A stretch of 64,000 nt of DNA from Nothopassalora personata (GCA_033816765.1 CM066298.1:930001-994000); one strand, 5' to 3'. Shown: positions 20,843 to 32,900, counted from the first letter of the stretch. The notes: generated by a model from the letters alone, not told the origin. Made by a program: numbers and translations.

Positions 20843-21245
20843 TATTAGGTTTAGTATAACCTAATAATATCATAAGTTAAGAAGATAAGCTCAATCTGGT
20901 TTGTTCTCGGGCCGATAGGAAGTTAAGGGAGAGTAATAAAATAGTAGCTATCTTATCTTATAAAGGCTAAGTAGTAGTAAGGTAGAGGTTAGGTTACGGT
21001 ATATTCTAAATAGTAATATTAAACAGTAAGTTAAACGCATCAAAACCATAAGGGTTCTTAGCGTTCCTAAATACAAAGGAGATTCGTAGATCTCGGTAAT
21101 TAGTCTAATTATTCTAAGTATAAGCAGTCTAATTAGTCTATGTATAAGCAGTCTAATCGCTCTTAGTCTAAGCGCTTAGGTAGGATAAGTCACGTGTTCG
21201 TCTTATCGTCATAATTCTAGGGTCTATAGGAATCATTCCGTAACA
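20843..21245 (-). repeat. Gypsy-B LTR shared by B1 (5') and B2 (3')
   Basis: Starts TATTAGG (TGTTAGG in the other two copies, a RIP-type change) and ends CCGTAACA. It has fewer units of the approximately 24 bp internal repeat than the LTR at 2258. Confidence 0.88.
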
Positions 21246-24200
21246 CTAGTCTAATCCGGTTAATCTATCTTATGCTTCTTCGATGTTAGGTAGCGGGTAT
21301 CGGTTCTTAATCGTAATCTCGTTTAACTTCCTATAGTCTTATATAAGTCGTAACTTCCCGTTTGCTTTTAGAACGAACATATATAGAGTTCCTATACTTA
21401 AGGTAGATCTTCTTATCTATCCTTTAGCTAGCTTCTCCTTTAGCTATTCTCGTAGGGTCTATAGCTCTTTCTTAGACATTTAATATAGGGGTCCCTATAG
21501 AGGCTCTTTCCCTAGCTAAATATTTATCTTATAATCCTATAGTTAGTACTTAGGTAAGGCATCCTTACCTCTTTCCTCTTTAAAGAGTCGCGACTACTTA
21601 CGATACTCCTTAGGAATACTTAACTCTAAGATATTAGTATCCTTCGATAGTACATTACTTCTATTACTACTAGTAACTTCGTAACCTAGCGGCCCTACGC
21701 TAGTATCTATCCCGGTCGAAGGTAGTTCTTCTATCCTTCTAGTCGGCGTAAGCTATATCCTATTTAGCTATCTCTTTACCTTATCTACTAGCGAACGCTA
21801 CCGCTACGTAGGCTAAATGTCGATAACGTAGTCGTATTCCCTAAATATAAGTACTCCTCTTCTCTAGTCGATTACTAGATTGTACTTTCTTAACTAAGGT
21901 ATACCTAGTACGATATTATAACTAGCTATGTTAGTAACATCTAAGATAATCTCCTCGTAGTACCGTTAGATAGTAAGTAGTAACGGTATCGTCTCGCGTT
22001 CTATACTAGGTAAGGATAATCCGTCTACCGCGATCAATTTATAACCCTCTTTCTTCTTATAGGTAGCGATCCTATGTCTTGTAATAAATGATTCGGAGGT
22101 AAAGTTCCCGCTTACTCCGGAATCTATTATAGCATCTATCGTATGCCCGTTAACAATAATCTTAGTTCGAAACACTATTGTCGTTAGTAATGCTTAAGCC
22201 TTTTCTATGTTATATAACTCCCTTCGGTCGCTTATTCCTAGGGAGTTAATCCTTTTTCCTATTCGTATATAGAACGTCGTGCTTCGTGTCTCGAGGCCTC
22301 CGCTTAAACCTAGCGCAAGCCTTTCTATATCCGTACCTATATTTAGTAACGTTCCTAGATCTTCTACGTTTCTAAGTAGAGTACGCGTACGTGTTATACT
22401 ACGTTACGTAATTTATTCGATATAAATGTTCCTAACGGTATAAGGTATCCGGTTCCGGTTATTCGGCTCCCTATCGGTAGTCGTTCTATAATAGCGGTTA
22501 CTAGATTCTCGGTTGTTTCTATAAGTAGGTATCCCTAGGCTATGCCTCGTAGGGTGTCGAGTGTCTTATTAAACTTAATAGAGTGTAGCATTCTTCGTCC
22601 GCCTATCTTAGGTAGGAACTCCTCGTACCTTCTTTATAGGTGTACAATTATATTATATAATTTCTTAGGTGTATTAATCGTAAAGGTTAGTTATTTATTA
22701 TCGTTGTTAGCGTCGCTCTCTTCTCCTTCGGAGGAATCTTCTTCGCTTAATTCTTCCGGATCCTAATCCTCCTCGATAGTTATAAGGGTAGCCTATAGCT
22801 AACCCTTATATGTAATGCGGCTATGCCCGGCTTAGCATACCGCACGTGACGCGCATACGTACACTAGGAGACGCGCATAGCGTCTATAGAAGAAAGTAAG
22901 CTTTAGTTCATCTACGATTAGAAGATCGTAGGCGTGCTATACATTACGACATCCCCTTATGGCCTTACGGTCCTTATAATAGTATCTAGCCTAGTAGTTT
23001 CTTAACCTTCTTCCTATAGTTCCGGTAACTACGATCCGTTCTATCCTAGGTCTTAGTTTTCCTTATTACTTCTATCGTCGTTAAAGTAGGATTCGTCGAT
23101 GTCTACTTCTCTAAGCGTAGCGTTCTACCTATACGTCGCTCCTAGGGTTCCTCTTAGTTACTAAGGCTAATACCCTACGCCTAACTTCGCGGCGTAGTAA
23201 ACTTAATACGAGTCTTAGTAATAGAATCGCTAATAAAGGCTTCTATAACTATTTCGAGATTCGGATTTAATCTCGTAGTCGACTCTTTATGTTATTATGT
23301 TAAACTGTCGTAGTTAGTTCTTCGCATTAAATGGAATGACTACTATTTACTACCTATAGTATCCTCCTCGTCCTTCTAAGGGGTCTAGGAGAGGCGTCGT
23401 GCTTCTATTACTAGCTCTCTCCCCTACTCTCCGAGTATAGTTGGTATCTCCTCGAGATCTAACGCTACTCTTAGATTTACTAGTTCGGGGTTGTATTATA
23501 TTAAACTTTTTGCGGCGCACTATATTCTTACCGCGATAGTCCCTTACTAGGTAGCTAGGTTTATTACATCCGTAGTAAGTTCGTGTTTCTTTCGAACTCC
23601 GGGATGCTCTATTCCCGTTACTATTCCTAATCTTACGACCTTTCTCGGTAACGTCGAGTTCTATTAGCTATAGTCCGTAGTATAGTTTGTCCCTAGGCTT
23701 ATTATTATAGTTATCGTAGAAGCCTCTATTACGGTTGTCGTAGCCTAGTATATATCTAGCCTTTTCGGATACCTTAGAGTCGTATCGTCGTTCTATAGCT
23801 CTCTCGTAGAGCTTGTTGTTAAGATTAATCGTCATTCTAACGAGGTCGCCTAAGCTATCGATTTTCCGACCGTCCCTTATTAACTCGTCCTTAATATACT
23901 CCTTTAGTCCTCTTCGGTATATAACTTAAAGTGCTTTATTGTCCTACTTGGTAAGTTGCGCGTATTCCTAGAACTTAGTAGTATATTCGGTAGTAGATGT
24001 CTTCTAGGTTAAATGCTAAATAATACGAACGGTAGTAGTAATCTTATTAGAGATACTAAAGACGCTCTTTATAGCATGCTTAAGATAGTTATATAACCTA
24101 AAGATTCCGTCGGTATTATCTTCTCCGTTACTGTCTAGGTATTTCCTAAGGAATAGTTTAACCTAATGCTATACTCGTCCTCTTAAGAAGGTAGTAGTAA

Positions 24201-24330
24201 AGATAGGCTTAAGGTTCTTAGGCATAGAGTTAAACAAGAAGTATATATCTATCTAAGAGACCTAAGTGTCGAACTTATCTCGGTCGCTATAGTAGTATTC
24301 TAGCTTGCTAACCTTAAGGGTGTCGTTACC
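21246..24330 (-). pseudogene. Gypsy-B2 gag-protease-partial RT
   Basis: RT N-terminal fragment at 21246-21480. Retropepsin readable without a stop at 21966-22175 with the active-site AIIDSGVSGNFTS, so the DSG triad is intact here. Gag with the decayed CCHC region near 23500-23600 and the gag C-terminal helix near 23700-23920. Broken by the RT deletion and by the 200 bp insert at 22780. Many TAG/TAA codons. Confidence 0.8.
22780..22979. mobile_element. MITE-like insertion in gypsy-B2
   Basis: A 200 bp stretch absent from B1, where 7395-7430 reads straight through. Ends are TTATAAGG and CCTTATAA (8 bp inverted). It is flanked by TAG (22777-22779 and 22980-22982); ATAG is an equally possible duplication with a 199 bp element. 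No coding capacity. It keeps more CpA/TpG (CACGTGAC, GCGCATACG) than its host element, so it probably arrived late. Superfamily not assigned. Confidence 0.65.
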
Positions 24331-24457
24331 TATATAAGTAGCTAAGGCATTAATAGCATCGTTCGCGGTCTAAGGTCGTCGGGCTCTACTTACTTTACTA
24401 GGGGCGGGTGTTCCCCGTTTACTCTATCGGTCTCCTATCGTAGAGGGCGTTTAAAGC

Positions 24458-24863
24458 TGTTAGGTTTAGTATAACCTAATAATATTACAAGTTAAGAAGA
24501 CAAGCTTAATCGGGTTTGTTCTCGGGCCGATAGGAAGTCGAGGGAGAGTAATAAAGCAATAGTTGTCTTCGTCTTATAAAGACTTAAGAAACAATGTAGT
24601 AGAGGTTAGGTTTCGGTGTATTCTAAACAGTGATATTAAACAGTAAGTTGAACGCATCGAAACTATAAGGGATTCTTAGCGTTCCTAAATATAAAGGAGA
24701 TTCGTAGATCTCGGTAATTAGTCTAATTATTCTAAGCATAAGCAGCCTAATTAGTCTAAGCATGAGCGGTCTAATCGCCCTAAGTCTAAGCGCTTAGGTA
24801 GGATGAGTCACGTGCTCGTCTCGTTGTTATAATTCTAGGGTCTATGGGAATTATTCCGTAACA
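24458..24863 (-). repeat. Gypsy-B2 5' LTR
   Basis: TGTTAGG...CCGTAACA. Its right edge is exactly where RIP-like composition stops and ordinary sequence begins. Confidence 0.9.
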
Positions 24864-25347
24864 AGTTTATGCTGCAACGCTTAGTCGTTACCATCCTACG
24901 CTTAGCATCGTACTCTAGTAGTCTAGATAAGGTCGCCGCCCGATCACTAGTAACGATACTTATAGAGATTGAGATTTAGAGAAAAATGCTTTTACTAACG
25001 ACGACTGTACCTGCAGTAATCTAGGGGCTGCTGAATCCAGAAGCGGCAAATCCCTACCTTAACGATAACATTACGATTATCTCTAGGGGTGCTGCTCGGA
25101 TACCTCACAGTTTTGTAACTTACACTGCACTATTTAAAATCACGTTCGTTGCACATGAGGCCGAAACAGTAATCTACGCATACATGGGTGACTGCCGAGC
25201 TGCAGCTTCTGTACAAGCTTACTTCGGCTCCGTAACTAGTGCCGTAGTGGCTGTTCGAGTCTATGCTCTTACGACGCATCCAAATATAATACTCTCCCGC
25301 ACATTAGTCGATGCTCACTTACGACTCCGATCGAACTTTTATCTATC
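24864..25347. other. Host intergenic DNA upstream of the disrupted gene
   Basis: Ordinary composition, CpA common. No convincing ORF. Probably the 5' region of the gene starting at 25348; a TTTAAAAT stretch near 25132 is the only TATA-like element seen. Nothing else recognised. Confidence 0.5.
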
Positions 25348-26003
25348 ATGCCTCACCGCCTAAGCGTCTTCCGCTAGCTCCAGAGCCGCTTTATAGGTCT
25401 AGGACGATCGGCGGAGAGTCCGGAATCCCAATCACTCGACTCCACAGACGATGTCGATGAGTGCGTGCTCACGGGCGCCGCGGCTACAACTTCACCAGCT
25501 ATCAGTCTTGGCATCACATGCAACTCACTGGGCAGCTCCTCCAGCCCAGTGTTCCGTTCAAAAACCATCTCAACGACATAGTACAAAGCTTACATGGCCC
25601 ACGTGAATCTTGTACGCATCATAGATAAGATGCAGAGGGCGCAACCCGACCTTGCTCTCGACCTTGTAATGAGGCTTCCGCGATACAGCGCAACGGACAC
25701 AGTGCCATTAGTGACTCAACTCATGCTCAAGAGTATACACAAGTTCAAGATCACAGGGATATCTCGGAGAGACCAGAATGATAGCCTAGATGGGATCGAA
25801 GTCATGATTGGCTTCGGCAACTTTTTCCACTTCGATGAGCTGGTCTAGGGGCGAATCGGTCGAGATATGGTCCAAAGCGCGTTTAAAATCAGCTATACAC
25901 AGCTTGAGGCCCAGCTTGAGGCCATGCTATTCCTGTCAGATATCGGTTGTATTAGCTTCCCGCCAACGACAGGGGATTTCCAGGTCATTAGGGTGCCAGA
26001 CCT

Positions 26004-26052
26004 CAAGGTGGACGATGGACGGCCATTTTTTGCTGGCCATCCGTCCGGCCAT
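26004..26052 (+). repeat. hAT left terminal and subterminal repeats
   Basis: 17 bp terminal repeat followed by a 19 bp subterminal motif; both recur as exact complements at the right end. The likely transposase-binding sites. Confidence 0.9.
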
Positions 26053-26373
26053 ATAGGTGAATGATATCAGTCCATAGCATATGAATTGACCTTGCTGTCG
26101 TCAAAAGGTGTTCCTAAAGGTCATCTCTTAAGGTTGAGGTAGCGTGCTCAATAAAGTCCTGAGAATAGGCTATTACATCATATCCCAGCTTTCGGGGCCC
26201 TCTCCGCTCTATTCAGAGTGTTTCATTGGCTGAGATCCAAGCCGTAGATCTTCCGGCCGAGCTCCGAGCTCGTGACTCTCCACTCCACGCGACTAAGCAA
26301 GGGACGCGTTTTGCATTAGCATCAAACTATCTTGAATACCACCATCTATTGCGGCCTTATTACATCGATTGCA

Positions 26374-28752
26374 ATGACAGACGACACCTCCAGCATAAGC
26401 GCTACCCACACTATCGATCTCACCGAGCTCCATACGCAATCCGACCTTGTGGGCGTCCACCAAAGCCGCCATACTACTACCGGCTTCCTCATCGAGGGCA
26501 AGGCATTATCCTTCCTTGTTCCTTCACCGCCATCGAAAGCAGCGCCTACTAGTTGGATATGGGACTATGGTGAGGCCGTTACGCACGCCGAGAAATTCCT
26601 ACCGTACTGGCTATGTCGCAAGTGCTACGACGCGAGTCCTGCGAGTGATAGGAAGGTCAAGGTTATTAAGATCGCTGGAGGTACTAACATGGCTCGGAGA
26701 CACATGGGCGAGCATGGCTATCACAGTGATGGCTCTCTCATAAAGGGCACGAAGCGACAGGCACCAAATGGCCATATCGTAAACCTTATCAAGCGTCAGA
26801 AGGTTGCTAATAACACGCCTATCGACCGTATAGAGTGGAAGTCACGATTTCTAGAATATGGCGTAACCACTTATTAGAGCCTTCGGAGCCTAGCCTCTAA
26901 TCCACTTAAACGACTCGCTACTTATCACGCGCTAGCTCTCGAGATGTTGTTTCCTTCATCGCATACAACACCGCGTCGATGGACTGTCGAGCTCTGCGAG
27001 AAGACCAGGTCTCGCGTAAGGCGTGATATAGCTGATGCGAAGAGCGGCATCTCACTATCCTTCGACGCGTGGCTTGCTAATATCGATGGTGCGACTGACT
27101 TCTTGGGTGTATTCGCTCACTATTTCGACAAGGACTATCGCGTTAAGACAGTGCTAACTAGGCTCGTACCAACCTTCGGCAATCACACTAGTAAAGAGCA
27201 GGCTCGTATCCTTCTCAAGCTCATTAACGACTACGATATTGCGTCGCGGGTAACCTACTTTATGGCCGACAACGCGTCCAATAACGACACCACAATCGAA
27301 GCCCTTCGGCGCGAGATTCCTACCTTGCAACACCCATACCGGTGTCGACTTCGCTGCGCCGGTCACTTCATTAATCTCGTCGTCAACGCTATGCTCTACG
27401 GCGTAGATAGCGACTGTATCGAAGACGCCTGCCGCGATGAAGATGAAGAAGATGAGGACCTTAAAGACAGCGATATCGTCTTCGAATTTCGACGCGCACA
27501 GTCACTTCGAGACGTAGTTGATTAGCAACGCGCATGGCGCAAGAAATGGCCTCTTGGTAAGCTCCACAACATCGTGATACACGCTCGCTATAGCGAGAAG
27601 CGACGACAGGTGTTCCGGTCTAAACAACGCGAAGCTAATACACGACTTCTTAAGTTGGTGTTGAACGGCGGCATCAAGTGGCAATCCGACCACGATATGA
27701 TCGCCCGTGGTGTCGAGCTTAAGGACGAAATCGACCTCTATTGCCTACACTTCCACGACGAGCTTGCCGACGACATACTTACTGCGGACGATTGGAGTGA
27801 GCTAAAGGATATTCTCGCCCTACTCAAGCCTATTAAGCGCGCGTCGTTGATTATGCAGGCGGAGGGCTCGTTCTACGGTGGATTGTGGCAGTCACTAACT
27901 GCTTGAGAACAGTTACTAACATCACTTGAGAAGGCCAAGCGCGATCATCAACACGCACCGAATACACACCTAAAAGCAATGATTAACCTTGGCTGGAAGA
28001 AGCTCGACAAGTACTACCGCCTTAGTGACCGCACACCGGCCTATCGCGCTGCAATCGCCCTCCATCCTTCACTCAAAATGGCGTGGTTCGAGACCAACTG
28101 GGCGGGCCTAAAAGATGAGAACACACAACGCAAGAAGTCGGTGAATAAGAGACGGCGTAATAAGTCACAATCACAGTTACAATTAGCAACAGACGAAGCG
28201 TCAACGCTATGGACAGTAAAGGCACGGCTTGCTATTGAAGAGCTCTACGGCGAATACAAGTCACGCTTCGGTAAGGCTACACCTCCGCCAGTAGTAGTCG
28301 TTAATAGCGACAACGACGACGACGCTTATATAGCCTCACTCCAAGTAAGTGACGCTACGCTTACGGACGACCTTGCGCGTTGGTTTGCGGAGCCTATAGT
28401 GCCTGTTAAGGGCCTTAACGTTGTTCAGTGGTGGCGCGATAACCACCATCGCTATCCAGTCCTTTCTCGATTGGCATTCGACCTACTTACAGCACCAGCA
28501 AGCTTAAGTGCGTGCGAGCGTGCATTCAGTCTCGCAGGCCACGTACTTAACAGCGAGCGTTGGCAGACGAAAGCGGACTACGCCGAGGCCTATCAGCTAC
28601 TAAAGAATTGGTATAAGATGGACCTGGTAAGCAAGCAGCTGGTGAAGGAGGTGGTGAGGGCTACAGGTGAAGACAGCGACGATAAGGGTGGTGATAGCGA
28701 GCTGCCAACTAACTATGTGGATAGCGATATTAGCTCTCAATCTCAGCAGTAA
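26374..28752 (+). pseudogene. hAT transposase, three nonsense codons
   Basis: One frame of 793 codons including the terminal TAA, from the first in-frame ATG (MTDDTSS). Interrupted by TAG at 26875, TAG at 27523 and TGA at 27904; each is one C-to-T change from CAG, CAG and CGA. The N-terminal region has a BED-finger-like pattern (WLCRKCYDAS, then MARRHMGEHGYH). The central catalytic region has LSFDAWLANIDGATDFLGV, YFMADNASNN and RLRCAGHFINLVVNAM. The C-terminal hAT dimerisation domain is clear: VVQWWRDNHHRYPVLSRLA and ASLSACERAFSLAG. Length is usual for fungal hAT transposases. Acts in the nucleus by cut-and-paste transposition. Probably recently inactivated. Confidence 0.92.
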
Positions 28753-28843
28753 CAACACCTCAATACAGCCTCATTCTTAGCAGCAACTACACTATGATTC
28801 AAGGCTTGGCAGCGACCCACTGTCCATGGACAATCACATGCTA

Positions 28844-28931
28844 ATGGCCGGACGGATGGCCAATATTCACTTATTGGCCGGCTGGATGGCCAGTGACCTG
28901 GCCAGTGGCCGTCTGTCCATCGTCCACCTTG
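28844..28931 (-). repeat. hAT right terminal and subterminal repeats
   Basis: Complement of the left end. The right end also has extra GGCC-containing GGCCGGCTGGATGGCC-like copies (about 28876-28891), giving more subterminal sites than on the left. Confidence 0.88.
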
Positions 28932-29129
28932 CCAGACCTAGAGTTTTCTCGCACGCCACGTGCTTTGATGACACTCACCATTGAGCATACTATAAGTGGA
29001 GAAACATTCGAGTTCAGCTACACTCAGCTACTTGCATCTAGCTGGGGCCGACCTCTGATCGATGTCTGGATGCAGAAGGCGGAAGAACATATCCAGAGGT
29101 GGCGACAGGAGCTACAACAACAAGAGTAG

Positions 29130-29372
29130 AGACGCAGGTTCGGTCAATAGTATAGCATAGTTTCATGATGGTTCTTTAGCTCACTCCACCTAGTGTTATG
29201 GTTATGTCCTTAGAAACAGCCGCGCTGTGATGTGTTCTTCGCCAATATCGGGTGATTATGCAGAGGCGTTGACAATACTCACTCGCTATAGTGCAAGGAA
29301 AGCGCACGGACTGAACTTTGGACTTTGCTTCGCATTCGTTATAGACTTTAAAAAGACGACTCCTAGTGATAC
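29130..29372. other. Host DNA between two disrupted genes
   Basis: Ordinary composition. A short open frame at 29227-29475 overlaps the next gene in another frame and is not supported. The region may hold the promoter or first exon of the downstream gene. Nothing else recognised. Confidence 0.4.
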
Positions 29373-29689
29373 TGAACTCGTTATGTTGATCCTTATCCTA
29401 CAAGCCGACGCGTCCTGTCTCCAAGATTACAGTAGCTACAATAATGCCAAACCTAGGCTTATTCGCTCTCCTTAAGGCAAAATACGACTATACGTAAGTC
29501 ATTCATCCCGGCTAATTTGAGCATAGCTCTTAGTGACGCACTGTTCGGGCTTAGCAATACGTCTAGAGAGCAGAAATGCTGAAGCGTAGCCGGCAGAGGA
29601 AGAGTCGTGGAATACCGGAACGTGCTTCCAACACAGCGTTAGCCGAACGCGACTTTTCCGCCGTACTTTCCAAAGCTTTGGCCTAAGTC
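29373..29689 (+). pseudogene. Host gene 2, 5' part (interrupted by copia-1)
   Basis: A frame beginning around 29373 (TRYVDPYPTSRRVLSPRLQ) can be followed to the copia insertion, and continues in register at 60674 once copia-1 and one AAGTC are removed. TAG/TAA/TGA interruptions all fit Gln or Arg codons hit by C-to-T. Basic and Ser/Pro-rich, as is common at the N-termini of fungal proteins. The true start is not resolved. No family recognised. Confidence 0.45.
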
Positions 29690-29865
29690 TGTTGTGAATC
29701 AGGTAACCAAGGTCTATGTTAGTCAGGACTTAGCACACACACACTATATTACACTGTTTTCTGTAGCTAGATAGTCTCACACCTTATAGCAATTTATAAG
29801 GGTTACTAATCCACCCTATCGTTTCAATCTAGAAGCTTATACTCGTCAAATACCTAAATATAACA
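29690..29865 (+). repeat. Copia-1 5' LTR
   Basis: TGTTGTGAATCAGG...CTAAATATAACA, 176 bp. Shares ACACACACACTATAT, ATCCACCCTATCG and other blocks with the LTRs at 60498, 60967 (inverted) and 62831. Confidence 0.92.
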
Positions 29866-29989
29866 GGTTATAAGCCCGAGTGCTCCTCTACCTATCCAAT
29901 TTAAAACCTAAATCGTTATCGAAGCTCTATTAAGGATTAGCTTGCCTTGCTAGTAGACTCGACCCTACATTTATTTTACGGACAACTAC

Positions 29990-32900
29990 CTAATCGATTT
30001 AAGAACTACTGTAGGAGATCGGCACTAAGCACTAGTACCGTAGTATAGTATCTAAAAGAGCTAGACTAGGTATAGAGTTTAGAAACAATACCTCTAGTAA
30101 CCTAGTAAGATCCGCTAAGGACAACTAGGTGCTTAGGAAAGGCGTGTAGTTCTAGGTATAGAAATCTATGCTAATTAGCGCACTACTAGAGAAGGATCTA
30201 GTTAGATACGTGATCTATAATCTAGACTAGGTTAACCTAAAGTACGCTCTAAACAGGGCAGCTTATAATTAACCCTAAGATACAACTAAGAATATCTAAG
30301 ATAAGACTACCTAGAATAAAGCCCCTTAGGACATTACTAGTAGTGTAGGATATAAAGCTACCTACAAGCGATAGAAGAAAGAGGACATATAAGCATATAG
30401 CATTATTATAGCTAGATTAGATTCTACCCTAAGGCTAAACTTTAGAGATGTAGACAAGTTAGCTAAGGAATTGTATAATTTAATTAAGGCAATATACAAG
30501 CTAGTTATTACAATTAATCTATATAATACTCTAAAGGCAGTTAGGCATATTAAACTAGATGCTGCAAGACCTAATATATTAAAGTACTATAAAGACTTTT
30601 AAGCATAGGTAAATAACAATAAGACTACTATAGAGCAATTTATTAGATCTTCCCTAGTTAATAACAAGTTAAGGCTTAAATCCTTTTTTGTCCTCCTAGA
30701 TAGCATCTATAGATTGTACTTTATTAAAGGTCTAAACTATATCGAATAGCTTAGGACATAGAGACATAACAATCCCCTGGAATTAACTACCCTAGAGAGA
30801 ATGTTTATAACTCTTAGGAAGGAGTAAGTACCTACTACCTACAAGCCTAGTAATAGCTTTATTAGAGCATTCTTAAGTAAGAATAATAATAAGCAGTGCA
30901 TATAGTGCTTACATAAGCACACTAACGCGAACTACTATAAGTAGTATCTAGAGAAGAATCTTAGGAACAGGTCTAAGAAGGGTAAAGACACCCTAAAGGA
31001 TAGGGCAAAGAAGGTAAAGGGCAGCAAATCCCCTAGGAAGAGGATTACTATAGCAATTAATAACTAGTTAGACTTATTATCTAATTAGGAGCATAGCTCT
31101 AATAGTAATAGGGACTAGAGATAACTATATAGGAGGTCTAGAGCAGCTATTGCAGTTATATAACTAGTATACATAGGAAGGACAGTAGCTACCGTATTAA
31201 ACCTAATGTTAATAGACAAAGTCTATAACATAGGCACATCCTTCTATATCTATAATAATCTTATAGACCTTTAGAATGTTACGCTAAGACTAAGGCCTAT
31301 ATACTTCTTATAGGCCGTTAGGCAAGGATCTCTTACAACTAAAGGAGAATTAGAGTAGGTTATAAAGAACTATCTTAGTTAAGAGACTACCCTCCTCCTT
31401 CGTAATGTGCTTTACTTACTAGAGTTAGATGCAACACTAATCTCTATAGAACTCCTATATAAGAAACATAGAGTTTACCTAGATAGACTATCTAAAATGC
31501 TGTTCTAGAAGGACAAGCCTATAGGCTTAGTTAAGATAATGAAAAATGTTATTGTCTTTAGGAACCTTAGGGTAAAGAGGGGTTCTAGGAAGGATAAAGA
31601 CAGATTAGCACTAAAAGGACTTACTGCTCTTACATTTACTAAGCTAAGAACTAACATAGTTAGATAGCATTAAAGGCTTAGGCATATTAGGAGCATATTA
31701 CTTAATGCTATAAAAGAAGCAGTTAAGGGCCTAGAAGATGTTAATACTACAGAGTTAGGGCATTATAAGACTTGTAAGCTTATAAGGTTATAAAGAGTTG
31801 TTTTAAGAATCCCTAGGAGACCCGCACTAGAGGTATTAGATAAAATCTATGCTAACCTAGTTAGTTCAATCACTCTACTCTCTTATAATGGTTACGTATA
31901 TTGCCTTATGCTTACGTGTGCTAAAACTAGGATAAGATAGTGCTTACCACTTCTAAAGAAAAGTGATACTCTAACAGCAATTAAGACTTAGCTTACTATA
32001 ATGTAGAACTACTATAAGAAGAAACCTAAGATCTAGTTCTTAGATAGTAGTAGGGAATTTAACAACATTAAACTTAGAACATATGCCTAACATAAAGGAA
32101 TTAGATAGGATTTTGCATTACTATACACACCTAAGTATAATAGAATTGCTAAAGCTTCGAACAAAGTTATTATTAATAAGGCTAGAGCTATGCTTATGGA
32201 CTCTAGCTTACTATAGAACCTCTAGCCCTAGGCTATAGATTTCGTATGCTATATTACGAACCGCCTCTTTAACTTAATAACAAAAAATGTACTATAGATT
32301 AACTTTAAGAAGGACCTAGGCATTAATGTTAAAGAGATAGACTTAAGGAATGTAAGGAGGTTTAGATATAAAGCATATAAACATAACGACAATTACACTA
32401 AGTCTAAAAAGTTCTCTACAAGGGCGGACATATAGTAGCATATAGGATTCTAGGGTAGTTTATTAACTAACTACCTACTATAGAAGCTATAGTAGGAGAA
32501 AGGAAAATAGGTCTATAAGATAACCTATTCCCCCTATATAACTTTTAATGAAGATTTCTTATAGAACTCGCAATACTAAATCCCTATAGGTAAGCAGGTC
32601 GCTTAGGGGGAGTAGACAGGGCAGACTGTTAAGAGCTCCTAGCTTACTACTAGTAATAAGCATGCTATCCTAGATAACGAGATTACCTTCCTTAGACACC
32701 CCTATAATAACCCTAAGGACCCTTACTGTAAAGGTATTTATATGCCTTATAAAGGGCTACACGAGCTAGAAGCGAGTTACTAACCCTATAAACCTTTAAG
32801 GGGAGCTATGTAGCTAGAGGGGGAGCTATAGTAGCATAGTAACTAACCTAAAACATAAAGGGCTTCGCAATAAGACTCCCCTAACTAAGGTTAGTCTTAG

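Larger units (their letters stand above)
2258..21245 (-). mobile_element. Gypsy-B1 chromovirus, split by gypsy-A1
   Basis: A Ty3/gypsy element on the minus strand: 3' LTR 2258-2687, body 2688-8760, interruption by gypsy-A1 (8761-20714), remaining 5' leader 20719-20842, 5' LTR 20843-21245. Domain order in element orientation is gag, CCHC knuckle, protease, RT, RNaseH, integrase, chromodomain. The uninterrupted leader in copy B2 (CTAT at 24330-24333) shows the pre-insertion sequence. A purine run (AAAAAGGAGATAG on the element strand, 2688-2700) next to the 3' LTR is the polypurine tract and fixes the orientation. Heavily RIP-mutated and non-functional. Confidence 0.9.
20843..24863 (-). mobile_element. 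Gypsy-B2, tandem copy with internal deletion
   Basis: Minus-strand chromovirus copy joined in tandem to B1 by the shared LTR 20843-21245; its 5' LTR is 24458-24863. Immediately after the left LTR the sequence jumps into the RT region. Everything corresponding to about 2688-5876 of B1 (antisense ORF, tRNA-like segment, chromodomain, integrase, RNaseH, part of RT) is missing. LTR end and RT share ACTA at the junction (21244-21250). The outer flanks of the tandem pair (GACGG left, AGTTT right) do not match, so no target duplication survives. Confidence 0.85.
26004..28931 (+). mobile_element. hAT DNA transposon, 2.93 kb
   Basis: Terminal inverted repeats of 17 bp, CAAGGTGGACGATGGAC at 26004-26020 and its exact complement at 28915-28931. 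Flanked by a perfect 8 bp target duplication CCAGACCT (25996-26003 and 28932-28939), diagnostic of hAT. A perfect 19 bp subterminal inverted repeat, TGGCCATCCGTCCGGCCAT, lies at 26034-26052 and 28844-28862. Encodes one transposase. Composition is ordinary; only scattered C-to-T nonsense changes are seen. Confidence 0.95.
25348..29129 (+). pseudogene. Host gene of unknown function, cut by the hAT element
   Basis: An ATG at 25348 opens a frame running to the hAT insertion and resuming in the same frame after it (28932), ending TAG at 29127-29129. Without the transposon and one 8 bp duplication it would encode about 280 residues. Three in-frame TAG codons (25375, 25579, 25846) all fit CAG to TAG. 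The N-terminus is Ser/Thr-rich and low-complexity; the middle contains MAHVNLVRIIDKMQRAQPDL and FSYTQL-like text, and the C-terminus is QRWRQELQQQE. A Tyr-Thr-Gln-Leu stretch occurs on both sides of the insertion. No family recognised. An alternative start is the ATG at 25594. Confidence 0.55.

Noticed and set aside
20843..24863. An independent full-length gypsy-B insertion
   Set aside because: Lacks integrase, RNaseH and most of RT, shares an LTR with B1 and has no target duplication; it is a tandem, deleted copy.
25374..25586. Minus-strand 70-codon frame, and short frames at 25808, 26226, 26447, 27154, 27502
   Set aside because: Overlap the host gene or hAT transposase in other frames without motifs of their own.
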